Positions 34,400-43,691 of a stretch of 64,000 nucleotides of DNA are shown in pieces. Within the stretch, counting starts at the first letter, position 1. Each line of letters opens with the position of its first letter. The stretch is from an uncultured Clostridia bacterium (GTDB lineage: Bacteria; Bacillota; Clostridia; TANB77; CAG-508). A program made the position numbers and the translations under genes. Where the stretch lies: positions 1 through 64,000 of the forward strand of contig CALXXE010000001.1 of the NCBI GenBank assembly GCA_944392605.1, written 5' to 3'. The notes below the pieces were generated by a model, which worked only from the letters and a program-made list of their open reading frames with translations, was not told where the DNA came from and ran no database searches.

Positions 34400-35140
34400 T
34401 TATAACCTTTCATATTCCTCATTAGTTACAGGTTCACACCATTCATTTGACGTTTCTTCTCCTGGTACTTCTACTGCTAAGTGACTAAACCAAGAGTCTT
34501 TTTTAGCTCCATGCCAATGTTTTACATTTGCTGGGATGATTACTACATCTCCTGGATGTAAGCTTTGTGCTGGTTTTCCTTCTTCTTGATACCAACCTTC
34601 ACCTTCTACACAAATTAACATTTGTCCTCCACCTGATTTTGCATGGTGAATATGCCAATTATTTCTACATCCTGGTTCAAATGTTACATTTGCTATAGAT
34701 ATTTTTGATTCTTCACTTTTGGCTAATGGTTTCAAATAAGAATTTCCTATAAAATATTGTGCATATGCTGTATTTGGCTCTCCCATTCCAAACATTCCAC
34801 CATGTCCAGCTGATGTTTCTTCATCTTTGTAAACATCTCCTAACATATTAAACACTGCCCAAGCATTTGGCCAACCACAATAAAATGCTAAATGAGTTAT
34901 CATTTCAACCATTTCTGTTTTTGTTACGCCATTATTTTTAGCATTCATTAAATGACTTTTTAAAGAACTATCAAATACTCCCTTTGTCATTAATGCTGTT
35001 ACCGTTATCATTGATCTATCTCTTAATGATAACTTATCTTCTCTTGACCATATTTCTCCAAATAGTACATCATCATTTAATTCAGCAAACTTTGGTGCTA
35101 AATTGCCTAATCTATCACGTCCTGCTGTTTGTTTTACCAT
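34400..35140 (-). CDS. Carboxymuconolactone decarboxylase-cupin fusion
   Basis: 246 residues. Residues 1-110 form the CMD domain (GDVLFGEIWSREDKLSLRDRSMI, then the helix KSHLMNAKNNGVTKTEMVEMITHLAFYCGWPNA); the CxxC of AhpD peroxidases is not present. Residues about 130-246 form a cupin: GCRNNWHIHHAKSGGGQMLICVEGEG and PGDVVIIPANVKHWHGA, carrying the metal histidines. CMD-cupin proteins are often near MerR regulators and aldehyde/quinone stress genes. First gene of the run under the 35172-35202 promoter; AAGGAGG precedes the ATG. Confidence 0.88.
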   Translation of the reverse strand: MVKQTAGRDRLGNLAPKFAELNDDVLFGEIWSREDKLSLRDRSMITVTALMTKGVFDSSLKSHLMNAKNNGVTKTEMVEMITHLAFYCGWPNAWAVFNMLGDVYKDEETSAGHGGMFGMGEPNTAYAQYFIGNSYLKPLAKSEESKISIANVTFEPGCRNNWHIHHAKSGGGQMLICVEGEGWYQEEGKPAQSLHPGDVVIIPANVKHWHGAKKDSWFSHLAVEVPGEETSNEWCEPVTNEEYERL

Positions 35141-35171
35141 AATACATTCCTCCTTACTTTTTACTATCTTA

Positions 35172-35202
35172 TATATATCACTTAGAGTTAGCTTTAAGTC
35201 AA
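35172..35202 (-). promoter_or_regulatory. MerR-type promoter/operator of the CMD-cupin run
   Basis: Minus strand: TTGACT (35202-35197), 19-bp spacer, TATATA (35177-35172), with the dyad ACTTAAAG-CTAA-CTCTAAGT at 35199-35180 centred in the spacer. Shares half-sites with 23418-23448. Confidence 0.78.
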
Positions 35203-35300
35203 GAGTTTTTTTGAAATTTCACAAATTTTTCACATACATTTTATTGCCTTATCTATTATCTCCATGTTATAATCTCTAAAAAAGTTAGGAGGAACTGTTT

Positions 35301-35654
35301 ATGAAATGTCCCGTTTGTAAAGATGTTACATTACTAATGTCTGAAAAGAAAGGAGTAGAAATTGACTACTGCCCTGAGTGCCGTGGTATATGGCTAGATA
35401 GAGGTGAACTAGAAAAACTTATAGAAAAAGAAGTAAGTTATAATGATTCACATTATGAAAGAAGAGAAAATTCAAGAGATGAAAGAAACTACAATAAAGA
35501 ATACGATAGAGATTATGACAAAGACTATGATAAAGATAGAAAATATAAAAAGGATGAATACTATTCTGATAAATATTATGATAAGAAAAAATATCCTCGT
35601 AAGAAAAAAAGAGAATCTTTCCTAGAAGATATTTTTGATGTTTTTGGAGATTAA
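35301..35654 (+). CDS. TFIIB-type zinc-ribbon protein
   Basis: 117 residues. Residues 1-42 hold a zinc ribbon (MKCPVCKDVTLLM ... YCPECRGIWLDRGELEKLI) of the TFIIB zinc-binding family. The rest is a highly charged Lys/Asp/Arg/Tyr-rich repeat-like tail (KDYDKDYDKDRKYKK) and ends SFLEDIFDVFGD. Probably nucleic-acid or protein binding; no enzymatic domain. AGGAGG precedes the ATG. Confidence 0.85.
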   Translation: MKCPVCKDVTLLMSEKKGVEIDYCPECRGIWLDRGELEKLIEKEVSYNDSHYERRENSRDERNYNKEYDRDYDKDYDKDRKYKKDEYYSDKYYDKKKYPRKKKRESFLEDIFDVFGD

Positions 35655-35656
35655 TT

Positions 35657-35681
35657 AAGGAATGCTTTAATGGCATTCCTT
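35657..35681. terminator. Bidirectional terminator overlapping the PlsC gene end
   Basis: AAGGAATGC / GCATTCCTT hairpin followed by T run on plus strand. The PlsC stop codon (35669-35667) lies in its loop, so the last codons of plsC form one arm. Confidence 0.8.
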
Positions 35682-36488
35682 ATATTTTTGATTATTTATT
35701 TCTTTCATTTCATTATATACTTGACTTTTTAAATCTTCTATTCTTTGTTTTGTATTTTCTCCTTCTGATTGTCTTATTGGTTCTAAAACAGTTAATGTAA
35801 CATCTTTTTTCTTTTTTAATATTTTTCTTATTCCTTTTGGCTCTCTAAAAGTAAATACCATTGGAACTATTGGTTTATTATTTCTTACTGCAAAATCAAA
35901 TGCTCCATTTTTAAAATGTCTAATTTTATCAAAATATGGAAACATAGCTACTTCTGGATAAACATGAATACTGTTTTCTTCTCTTAAAATATTATCTACC
36001 ACTTTAATAAAGTTTCCTTTATTTTTAATACTTTCAGGTATTGGTATGGCTCTTAGTAATTTTATTAATTTTCTAACAAAAGGTATTTTAAAACTTCCTT
36101 CTAAAGTTGTAAAATATACTTTTTTAAAACCGTAAGCTAATCCTACCATAGCACAATCTAAAAATAATACATGGTTTGATACAGTAACTACTCCTTCTTT
36201 TAAGTTTCTAATATTTTCCTTTCCTTCAATTTTAAAGTCATATACTATTTTCATCAAAACCTTTAATATTGGAAATGCTATCCCATAGTATAATCCATTT
36301 GATAATAAAGAAAACACTTTACTTTTAGGAACATATTCATAATTCTCATCTATATTAAATTCTAAAGGCTCCCATAAATCAATTATATGCTCGTTTTCGT
36401 CTTGAATATCTTCTAATTCTTCTATCTTATCCAATTCATCTACATTATCCAAGCTTTTAGCTATAGATTCATTATAAAAAAGTTTCAT
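35667..36488 (-). CDS. PlsC-type 1-acylglycerol-3-phosphate acyltransferase
   Basis: 273 residues. An acidic N-terminal 45 residues precede the PlsC/LPLAT core: VSNHVLFLDCAMVGLAYG (H-x4-D), IPIPESIKNKGNF, YPEVAMFP and IVPMVFTF. It would acylate lysophosphatidate to phosphatidate or another glycerolipid. The start overlaps the preceding gene by 4 bases (ATGA), so the two are coupled, and they form a lipid module with the epimerase. Confidence 0.85.
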   Translation of the reverse strand: MKLFYNESIAKSLDNVDELDKIEELEDIQDENEHIIDLWEPLEFNIDENYEYVPKSKVFSLLSNGLYYGIAFPILKVLMKIVYDFKIEGKENIRNLKEGVVTVSNHVLFLDCAMVGLAYGFKKVYFTTLEGSFKIPFVRKLIKLLRAIPIPESIKNKGNFIKVVDNILREENSIHVYPEVAMFPYFDKIRHFKNGAFDFAVRNNKPIVPMVFTFREPKGIRKILKKKKDVTLTVLEPIRQSEGENTKQRIEDLKSQVYNEMKEINNQKYKECH

Positions 36489-38422
36489 ACATCCACCTTT
36501 TCTCCCATTTCTTTTATTACTAAATCCGCTATATCATAACTTGCATTTCTGTTCATATATTTTCTTTGGTATTCTACCATTTCTTTTTGTAAACTCTCAT
36601 CATTTAAAAGTTTTTTTGTATTTTTAACTACCTCTTCTATTATATCACATTTTATCGACATTTTTCTACTTTGGAAGAAATTTGCATTATAATTTTCGCA
36701 ACCCGGTATTGGCATAGTATGTATAAAAGGTTTACCTATCGTTGCAATCTCGGTTGTAGTTAACCCTCCAGGTTTTGTTAAAATCACATTTGCTGCTTTC
36801 ATATAAAGGTTTAAATTTCTTGTAAAAGGTAATTCTTGTACATGTTTATTAGCTCTATATTTATTTTGTAATTCTTCTAGTAACTTTTTATTTTTACCAC
36901 ATGAAATAATAAAATTACAGTTTTTTATTTCTTTTATCAATTCTTTAACTAAATCTGTCATGTTTCCAAATCCCATACTACCAGTCAATACTAATACATA
37001 TTTTTCTACTAATTTTAATCCCAGTTCTTTTCTTACCTCATCTCTATTATAATCTTCACTACATTCTCTTTGTACTGGAATTCCTAATGGCAACAATTTT
37101 TCTTCTTTTATTCCTTTTTCTAAAAAATCTTTTTTTAATTCTTCATTTGGTATTACAAAATAATCTGGGTTAGTCTCTTCCCAAAAAGGTATACTTACAT
37201 AATCTGTCGCAATTGCAACAAAATGTGTGTTGTGTTCTTTTTTTATAGCAGTAAGTGCTTGTGCTGCAAATAAATGCGTTGTAACAATATAATCATAAGA
37301 ATTTTCTTTTATATACTCATATAATTTATTTCTATTTAACCAATTCAAACTATACACTGGCGATTTTAATTTTGTTTTTTGGTATAATTCTCCAAGATTA
37401 TAAATCCTTTTAAATACTTTTCCTTCATGACCTGTTGAACTTATATATAAATTATTTACTTTATCTTTTAATCTAGGTCTTGTAATTTCTAAATATTCTT
37501 TAAAGTCAGCTCTTATACCTTTATCATTTAAAGCTTGTTTTACAGCCATAGCTGCTGAGTTATGTCCTCCACCAGTTCCACATGATAATATAAGCACTTT
37601 TTTTTGTTTATTTTTTCTTGTTAATTTTACTACTTTTTTATAGAAGCAATCTAAAGCCCCAATATAATCTTTGTTCCAAGGCTTATTTCTTCCATAATAA
37701 TGTATTATTACAGTATTATTTCTTATCCATCGTAATGATATTTTATTTTTAGGGTTATTTAGATTGTACAGTTTCCAAGCTCTTTCCCCTAAATTATATT
37801 TTAATTCATCTACTAGCTTTATCTTATCACCAAAAAGTGTTGCAACAATATCTTGGTCTGGTAATAACAATTTATTTTTCTTACTTTTTATAAAATTTAC
37901 AACTTTTTCTTCCACATTTACTTTTCTTAATTCTTTCAAGTTAATTAGAAGAACACCTGTATTTATGTATGGTTCGTCTTCTTTTATGTCTAACCTAATT
38001 TCATGAAATTTATGAAGCATCTTCTTAATATGTGTTGCTGCAATAAAATAATTTCCATCAAAGTCTGTTTCATAGAATTCTTTTAAGTTATTAATAACTA
38101 ATGTATCAGAATCTAAGTATAAAACTCTATCTATTTCCTTTGGTAAATACTTACTTGCATATAATCTAAAATAAATTTCTTCTGGATATCTTTTTTCTAA
38201 AACTGGAAATGTATCAATCTCACTTTTTGGTATTTTTATATCTTCTATTTTAAACTTAATCAAATCTAGATTCTCTGTGATATTTTCTATATCTTCTTTA
38301 TCTAAATTTTTATGTAAGATATAAATATTAAAATTTTCTTCCTTATTTGAATATCCTATTGAATTTAATAAAATATTTAATTGCCTTACATATTTTTTAT
38401 TTATTGCAACTAAAATGTTCAT
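36485..38422 (-). CDS. Glycosyltransferase family 8 - MGDG-synthase-like (GT28) fusion
   Basis: 645 residues. Residues 1-260: GT8 domain (LVAINKKYVRQLNILLNSIGYSN, the DxD motif in LYLDSDTLVI, PDQDIVATLFGDKI). Residues about 270-640: monogalactosyldiacylglycerol synthase/UgtP-like GT-B domain (VLILSCGTGGGHNSAAMAVKQAL, HFVAIATDYVSIPFWEE, SMGFGNM, TKPGGLTTTEIATIGKPFI). Together this suggests sequential sugar transfer to diacylglycerol or a related lipid at the membrane. Fusion of the two types is uncommon. GATAGGAG precedes the ATG. Confidence 0.85.
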   Translation of the reverse strand: MNILVAINKKYVRQLNILLNSIGYSNKEENFNIYILHKNLDKEDIENITENLDLIKFKIEDIKIPKSEIDTFPVLEKRYPEEIYFRLYASKYLPKEIDRVLYLDSDTLVINNLKEFYETDFDGNYFIAATHIKKMLHKFHEIRLDIKEDEPYINTGVLLINLKELRKVNVEEKVVNFIKSKKNKLLLPDQDIVATLFGDKIKLVDELKYNLGERAWKLYNLNNPKNKISLRWIRNNTVIIHYYGRNKPWNKDYIGALDCFYKKVVKLTRKNKQKKVLILSCGTGGGHNSAAMAVKQALNDKGIRADFKEYLEITRPRLKDKVNNLYISSTGHEGKVFKRIYNLGELYQKTKLKSPVYSLNWLNRNKLYEYIKENSYDYIVTTHLFAAQALTAIKKEHNTHFVAIATDYVSIPFWEETNPDYFVIPNEELKKDFLEKGIKEEKLLPLGIPVQRECSEDYNRDEVRKELGLKLVEKYVLVLTGSMGFGNMTDLVKELIKEIKNCNFIISCGKNKKLLEELQNKYRANKHVQELPFTRNLNLYMKAANVILTKPGGLTTTEIATIGKPFIHTMPIPGCENYNANFFQSRKMSIKCDIIEEVVKNTKKLLNDESLQKEMVEYQRKYMNRNASYDIADLVIKEMGEKVDV

Positions 38423-38431
38423 AAAATTCTC

Positions 38432-39436
38432 CTATCCCATTTTATCATTTTCTTTTAACCATTTTACAGTGTCAGCAATTGTTTCTTCCATGCTTCTATT
38501 TTTATATCCTAATTCTTTCTTAGCTTTTTCATTTAAAAAGTTAGAATTAGACGTTAATGTATAAAGTGAATATTTTGTGTACAATGGTGGTTCTTTTCTT
38601 ATTTTATAATATATCTCTGAAAGTGGTGCTGTAACTTTTGCAATCCACATAGGTAATATTGTTTTTATTTTCTTTACTCCTGCTGCTTGACTTATAATGT
38701 CTACTAATTCTTTTACACCTACATATCTATTAGATAATATGTAACACTCACCTTTTTTACCATTCTTACATGCGGAAATCACACCATTTGCTACATCTCT
38801 TACATCTACAAAATCATATCCACCTTTAACACATGCCTTTAATGATCCATTTGCTATGTCTAATATTAATTGTGTTAGATTTGTATCACTAAAATCGTTA
38901 GGTCCTATTATTCCTGATGGGTGAACTATACAAGCATTTAAGCCATTTTTCTTTACTTCTTCTAATACCATTTTGGCTGTTCTTGCTTTTGATTTTGCAT
39001 ATAATCCAACAACTTTATTTTCATCAAAATCAGTTATCTCACTCATCTTTTCACCATTTGGCTTTTCTGTTATTGCGTGTACACTACTTACATAGACCAT
39101 TTTTGCATTTTTCTCTAATACTTTATCTACAATATTTTTAGTTCCATTATAATTTACTTCCATAACTTTTGGATTGTATTTAGATTTTATATATACAATT
39201 GCTGCACAATGTATTACATAAAGATTTGTATCAGAATCTACATTAAATATCTCTTCTAACGTTTCTTTTTTAGTTACATCTCCTCTATAAATCTTACAAC
39301 TTAATCCTTCTAAAGCTTCACATTTATCTTCTGGAAGTACTAAACATCTTACTTCACAATTTTTTTCTAATAATTTTCTTACTATGTTATTTCCTAAAAA
39401 TCCATTTGCTCCTGTTATTATATATACTTCTTTCAT
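38432..39436 (-). CDS. NAD-dependent epimerase/dehydratase (extended SDR)
   Basis: 334 residues: Rossmann TGANGFLGNNIVRKLL, VIHCAAIVY, YVSSVHAI and the catalytic YAKSKA pair, with HPSGIIGPNDF. Extended SDRs alter sugar-nucleotides, dihydroflavonols or sterol-like substrates; here the operon with the GT fusion and PlsC suggests a lipid or sugar-lipid substrate. AGAGGAAG precedes the ATG, and the next gene starts 9 bases later. Confidence 0.82.
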   Translation of the reverse strand: MKEVYIITGANGFLGNNIVRKLLEKNCEVRCLVLPEDKCEALEGLSCKIYRGDVTKKETLEEIFNVDSDTNLYVIHCAAIVYIKSKYNPKVMEVNYNGTKNIVDKVLEKNAKMVYVSSVHAITEKPNGEKMSEITDFDENKVVGLYAKSKARTAKMVLEEVKKNGLNACIVHPSGIIGPNDFSDTNLTQLILDIANGSLKACVKGGYDFVDVRDVANGVISACKNGKKGECYILSNRYVGVKELVDIISQAAGVKKIKTILPMWIAKVTAPLSEIYYKIRKEPPLYTKYSLYTLTSNSNFLNEKAKKELGYKNRSMEETIADTVKWLKENDKMG

Positions 39437-39470
39437 ATATATCGCTTCCTCTTTTATATTATATCATATT

Positions 39471-41381
39471 TTAATACTCATTTAACTCTTCCCATTCCAA
39501 CATCTTTTCTTCTATTTCATTTTCTATCTTTTGAATTTCATCTTGCAATCCTACTAACTTCACATAATCTGTAGAATTTTCTTCTTTTTTCATCTCATCT
39601 TTTATTGTTTTTATTTCTTCCTCTTTTTCTTCTATTTCTTTTTCTATTTTATCCATTTTATTTTTTCTTTTATTAATTTCTTTATTTAGCAAATATTGAT
39701 TTTTAGAGCTTTTTTCCTTATTATAATCAGCATTTTTCTTACCAGTGTTATCACTACTTATTTGCTCCAAGTCCTTATTTTTTTCTTTATATTCTTCAAA
39801 TTTCTCATAATCACCATCAAAGAATGTTACTTTTCCTGGCTTAAATTCTAATATTTTATTTGCAATTTTATTTACAAAATATCTATCATGAGATACAAAT
39901 ATTAAAGTTCCTTTATATTCTTTTAAAATTTGTTCTAAACTTTCTTTTCCAACTATATCCATATGGTTAGTTGGCTCATCTAACAAAAGAAGATTTGGTT
40001 CTTTTTTAAATATCTCACAAAGTTTTAATCGGGCTTTTTCTCCACCTGATAACATTTTTATTTTCTTTTCTACATCTTCACCTGTAAATAAAAAACTACC
40101 AAGTATCGTTCTTGCTTTTGTTGTCGTAAGCTCTGGAAACTCGCTGGTAAATTCTTTATATACTGTATTTTCATCATTTTCAAATTCTAATTGTTGGTCA
40201 AAATATCCTAAAGTTACATTATACCCAAATGAAAAACTCCCACCTAAAGCCTTAATTTTACCTGCAATAGTCTTCAATAATGTTGATTTTCCTATTCCAT
40301 TTTCACCAATAATTCCTAGTTTTTCACCTTTATAAAGAGAAAAAGATATTTTTTGTAATACTTTATCATAACCAACTTCTAAGTCTTTTACTTCTAATAC
40401 ATCTTTTCCACTTTCTTTAATGTAAAAATTATTATGAAATGTTTTTAAATCATATTTATTAGGTTCTTCTACTTTTACCATTCTTTCTATTTGTTTTAAT
40501 TTAGATAAAGCCATTTTTGCTTTCGTCGGTTTATATCTAAACCTATTTGCAATGTCTGTTAATCTTTTTATTTCTGCTTGTTGATATTCATAATCTTTTA
40601 ACTGTTTTTCATAATTTGCTCTTTTTTGAACTTCATAATCTTTATAATTTCCTTTGTACAAAGCCATAGCTCCATATTCTATTTCATAAACCTTATTTAC
40701 AATTCTATCTAAAAACATTCTATCATGTGATACAATGACGACCGCTTTGGGATAACTTCTTAAATACCCTTCTAGCCATTCTATAGCTGTAATGTCTAAA
40801 TGGTTTGTTGGTTCATCTAAAAGTAATATATCTGGCTTACTTAAAAGTAATTTCAAAAATGCAATTTTAGTTCTTTGTCCTCCTGAAAATTCTGATATCT
40901 TCTTCTTCTCATCTTCAACACAGAATCCAAAATTTCTTAATGCTACCTCGTATTCTTTTTTATATGTATATCCGCCTAAAAACTCATATTTATCTAAACT
41001 TTCTGTATAACTCTTTATTAAATTTTCGGAAGAATTTTCTTGTAACTTCAAACTTAAATCTTCTATTTTCTTTTCTAAGTCTGTTATTTCTTTATATACT
41101 TTTAATATTTCTTCTAACATTGTTTTGGAATCATCTTCAAAATCTATTTGTTTTAAATAACCGATTGAAGGATTTCCTTGTTTATATACTCCAAACTTAC
41201 TATTTCCTACACCTTCTTCTAACATTGAATTATCTACAAGTGCTTTTAAAAGAGTAGTTTTACCAGCTCCATTTCTTCCAACTACCGCTATCTTATCTTT
41301 TTCATTTATTTCAAAGTTTATTTCCTCTATTATTGTTTCAGCTCCATAACTAATTGCACCATTTACTATTCTGTAATTCAT
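39471..41381 (-). CDS. ABC-F family ATPase
   Basis: 636 residues with two ABC domains and no TM: GRNGAGKTTLLKAL, first signature SGGQRTKIAF and LLLDEPTNHLD; second GENGIGKSTLL, MLSGGEKARLKL, LLLDEPTNHMD. A positively charged interdomain linker (about 240-320) and a C-terminal coiled coil (520-636) are the ABC-F architecture, which acts on ribosomes; the subtype (Uup/YdiF or ARE-like) is not certain. Start at ATG 41381 after AGGTGAG; a GTG start three codons earlier overlaps that site. Confidence 0.9.
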   Translation of the reverse strand: MNYRIVNGAISYGAETIIEEINFEINEKDKIAVVGRNGAGKTTLLKALVDNSMLEEGVGNSKFGVYKQGNPSIGYLKQIDFEDDSKTMLEEILKVYKEITDLEKKIEDLSLKLQENSSENLIKSYTESLDKYEFLGGYTYKKEYEVALRNFGFCVEDEKKKISEFSGGQRTKIAFLKLLLSKPDILLLDEPTNHLDITAIEWLEGYLRSYPKAVVIVSHDRMFLDRIVNKVYEIEYGAMALYKGNYKDYEVQKRANYEKQLKDYEYQQAEIKRLTDIANRFRYKPTKAKMALSKLKQIERMVKVEEPNKYDLKTFHNNFYIKESGKDVLEVKDLEVGYDKVLQKISFSLYKGEKLGIIGENGIGKSTLLKTIAGKIKALGGSFSFGYNVTLGYFDQQLEFENDENTVYKEFTSEFPELTTTKARTILGSFLFTGEDVEKKIKMLSGGEKARLKLCEIFKKEPNLLLLDEPTNHMDIVGKESLEQILKEYKGTLIFVSHDRYFVNKIANKILEFKPGKVTFFDGDYEKFEEYKEKNKDLEQISSDNTGKKNADYNKEKSSKNQYLLNKEINKRKNKMDKIEKEIEEKEEEIKTIKDEMKKEENSTDYVKLVGLQDEIQKIENEIEEKMLEWEELNEY

Positions 41382-41431
41382 CTGTCTCACCTATTATTTT
41401 CATCTATTTCTTCTAAAATATTATAACAGAA

Positions 41432-41463
41432 AAATAGTAGAATTTCTATAAATTCTACTATTT
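41432..41463 (-). terminator. Terminator of the PBP gene
   Basis: AAATAGTAGAATTT / AAATTCTACTATTT hairpin followed by T on the minus strand. Confidence 0.75.
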
Positions 41464-41535
41464 ATATATAATCTTTCTAGCTCTTTACAATTTGTATCCA
41501 AAAACCTAATCTTAAATTCGTCACTGATTAGACCT

Positions 41536-43560
41536 TTACTCAAACAGAGTTCTAATTTTTCTAATTAAGTAATGACTTCCTCCATCACTATTGTCTTGTA
41601 CATTTTCTACCATACTAACAATTAGCATATCTGTATCATTTTGTCTATCTATAGTATAACAATCAAACCAACCTAAAGTTCCACTTTCAGTATCTTCACT
41701 TGAAGTCTTAAGTTCTGCTGTTCCTGTTTTTCCTGCAATTGTTGTACCTGAAATCTTCATGTCATTTGCACTACCATTTTCTACAACTTGAATCAAATCA
41801 TTTTCTATAGTGTCTGCTGCTTCTTTTGTGAAAGCATTTTCTATTAAAATTTCTCCATTTTTACTCTCATCATATTCAATTCTTGGTTTAATCATATTAC
41901 CATCATTTGCGAAAGCAGAATAAATTGCTGCCATGTGTATTGGATTTACTAAAAGGTCTCCTTGACCATATCCACTATCTGCAAGTTTCGTTTCTCCTTC
42001 AATAGTAGTTCCATTGTTACTTGCATATTGAGATTTAGCAAGTGTAAGTGGAAACTCTAAGTTTTGATTAAATCCTAATTTATCTAAACTACTTGTAAAT
42101 GTATCTGAACCCATTTTTAATACTGATTGTGCAAAATAAATATTATCTGAATACATAATCGCATTTAGTAAGTTTTTTGGTCCTGAATAACCTGTTAAAG
42201 TTGTTACATTATAATTTCCCCAAGAGCTATCTTTTTGCCAACTTGTGCCTGTATATCCTAAATCTTCATTTTGATCAATTGTACCTGTTGTTAATCCAAT
42301 TGCTCCTGTTACTGGTTTAAATGTAGAACCTGGGCAATATTTTTGTGTAAATCTATTAAATAATGGTCTTGCTTCATCATTATTTAAACTATTCCACTTA
42401 TCAGTAGTTAAACCTACAACAAAGTCATTTGAGTCATATGTAGGAGTACTAACTAATGCTAATAATTCTCCTGTTTGTGGTTCCATAATAACAAAGAAAC
42501 CTTTATCATCTTTCATTTGTTCATATACTTGTTTTTGTAAACTACTATCTATAGTTAATTTAACATCTTGACCATCTTTTTGTTCTTGTTTTGCTAGGCT
42601 TGCAATTCTATTTTCATTTTCATCTACTATGTAAATATCAGTACCATCAATTCCTCTTAAAGTCTCTTCATATGCAAGTTCTAATCCTGCTTTTCCTATT
42701 AAGCTAGTTGAAGTATATCCTTCTCCTTCATGTTCTTCTAACTCCTCTGCATTTATTGGTTGTACATAACCAATTAAATGTGCTGCTTCTTCTCCTAATG
42801 AATATACTCTTCCATCTTCTTTGTTTATCATAACACCTGAAATTTGAAGTAATTGTTCCTTTAAAGAAGTATTACTATCTACTATCTTCTTAACAGGTAC
42901 AAATGTATCATCTTTAACATATGAAGCACTAAGAAGTTCATTTATATAATCTACTGATACACCTGTTAATTCTGATATTTTTGAAATAGATTCATCTCTA
43001 TTTTCACCTAGTTTTCCTGGTACTATTCCAACTGAAGCAATATCTCCATCTTCTGCTAAAGGTACATCATTTCTATCTAATATACTTCCTCTTCTTGCTT
43101 TTATTGTAGAAACTCTTACTTTATCTGTATCTCCTAACTGTGGAAATATCATACTTGATGACCATTTAAGTTTTAATTCACCATTTTCTTTAACAACATT
43201 TGCTGTGTTATCAAACTCTACTTCACCTGCTGAAGTATACATTTTCTCGTGATAACTTATATCATAACCATTGTCAACTTTTTCAATATTACTTATTTCT
43301 ATTTGTATATTACTGCTATCAATTCCTTCATAAATATTTTGATTTCTTGTCACAAAATCTTCTTCGCTCATATTCATAGATGCTACTTTTGAATATAACT
43401 CTTCATAGCTTTTATTATTAATTAAGCCAAAATAATCATTAAGTAATCCTTTTGCCTCTTCTTGTTCTTTGTTACCCATAATTATAACAGTTGCTACAAT
43501 TGCAATTACTATAACCACTATTGCTATAATTACTCCTATTAATACTTTTTTATTTTTCAT
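41536..43560 (-). CDS. Class B penicillin-binding protein with MecA-type N-terminus
   Basis: 674 residues: signal-anchor (about 5-24), an NTF2-like MecA_N domain (about 30-150: GLINNKSYEELYSKVASMNMSEEDF), a dimer domain (ARRGSILDRNDVPLAEDG) and transpeptidase with CPGSTFKPVT (active Ser/Lys), YSDNIYFA (SxN) and GKTGTAE. Class B PBPs with the MecA_N domain include PBP2a and PBP3-like enzymes with low beta-lactam affinity, but resistance cannot be concluded. Start at ATG 43560 after GGGGGA; a GTG eight codons earlier overlaps that site. A possible -10 (TGTGATATTAT) lies in the 131-base gap after the GH25 gene. Confidence 0.9.
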   Translation of the reverse strand: MKNKKVLIGVIIAIVVIVIAIVATVIIMGNKEQEEAKGLLNDYFGLINNKSYEELYSKVASMNMSEEDFVTRNQNIYEGIDSSNIQIEISNIEKVDNGYDISYHEKMYTSAGEVEFDNTANVVKENGELKLKWSSSMIFPQLGDTDKVRVSTIKARRGSILDRNDVPLAEDGDIASVGIVPGKLGENRDESISKISELTGVSVDYINELLSASYVKDDTFVPVKKIVDSNTSLKEQLLQISGVMINKEDGRVYSLGEEAAHLIGYVQPINAEELEEHEGEGYTSTSLIGKAGLELAYEETLRGIDGTDIYIVDENENRIASLAKQEQKDGQDVKLTIDSSLQKQVYEQMKDDKGFFVIMEPQTGELLALVSTPTYDSNDFVVGLTTDKWNSLNNDEARPLFNRFTQKYCPGSTFKPVTGAIGLTTGTIDQNEDLGYTGTSWQKDSSWGNYNVTTLTGYSGPKNLLNAIMYSDNIYFAQSVLKMGSDTFTSSLDKLGFNQNLEFPLTLAKSQYASNNGTTIEGETKLADSGYGQGDLLVNPIHMAAIYSAFANDGNMIKPRIEYDESKNGEILIENAFTKEAADTIENDLIQVVENGSANDMKISGTTIAGKTGTAELKTSSEDTESGTLGWFDCYTIDRQNDTDMLIVSMVENVQDNSDGGSHYLIRKIRTLFE

Positions 43561-43691
43561 ATAAGGTTCCCCCTTTTTATACACAACTATAATATCACAT
43601 TTAAGAACTATTTACACATTTTTTTGATATTTTTTATTATTTTCATACATATTTCTTATTTTTTATAAATCCTATATACTTTTAGTTTAAT

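Noticed and set aside
35419..35676. Minus-strand frame over the TFIIB zinc-ribbon gene
   Set aside because: Antisense shadow with biased His/Tyr/Leu composition; the plus-strand gene has a clear ribosome site and conserved cysteines.
41536..43560. Calling the PBP a resistance gene (mecA)
   Set aside because: MecA_N plus transpeptidase motifs show the class, but low affinity for beta-lactams cannot be read from sequence and the sensor lacks a penicillin-binding domain.
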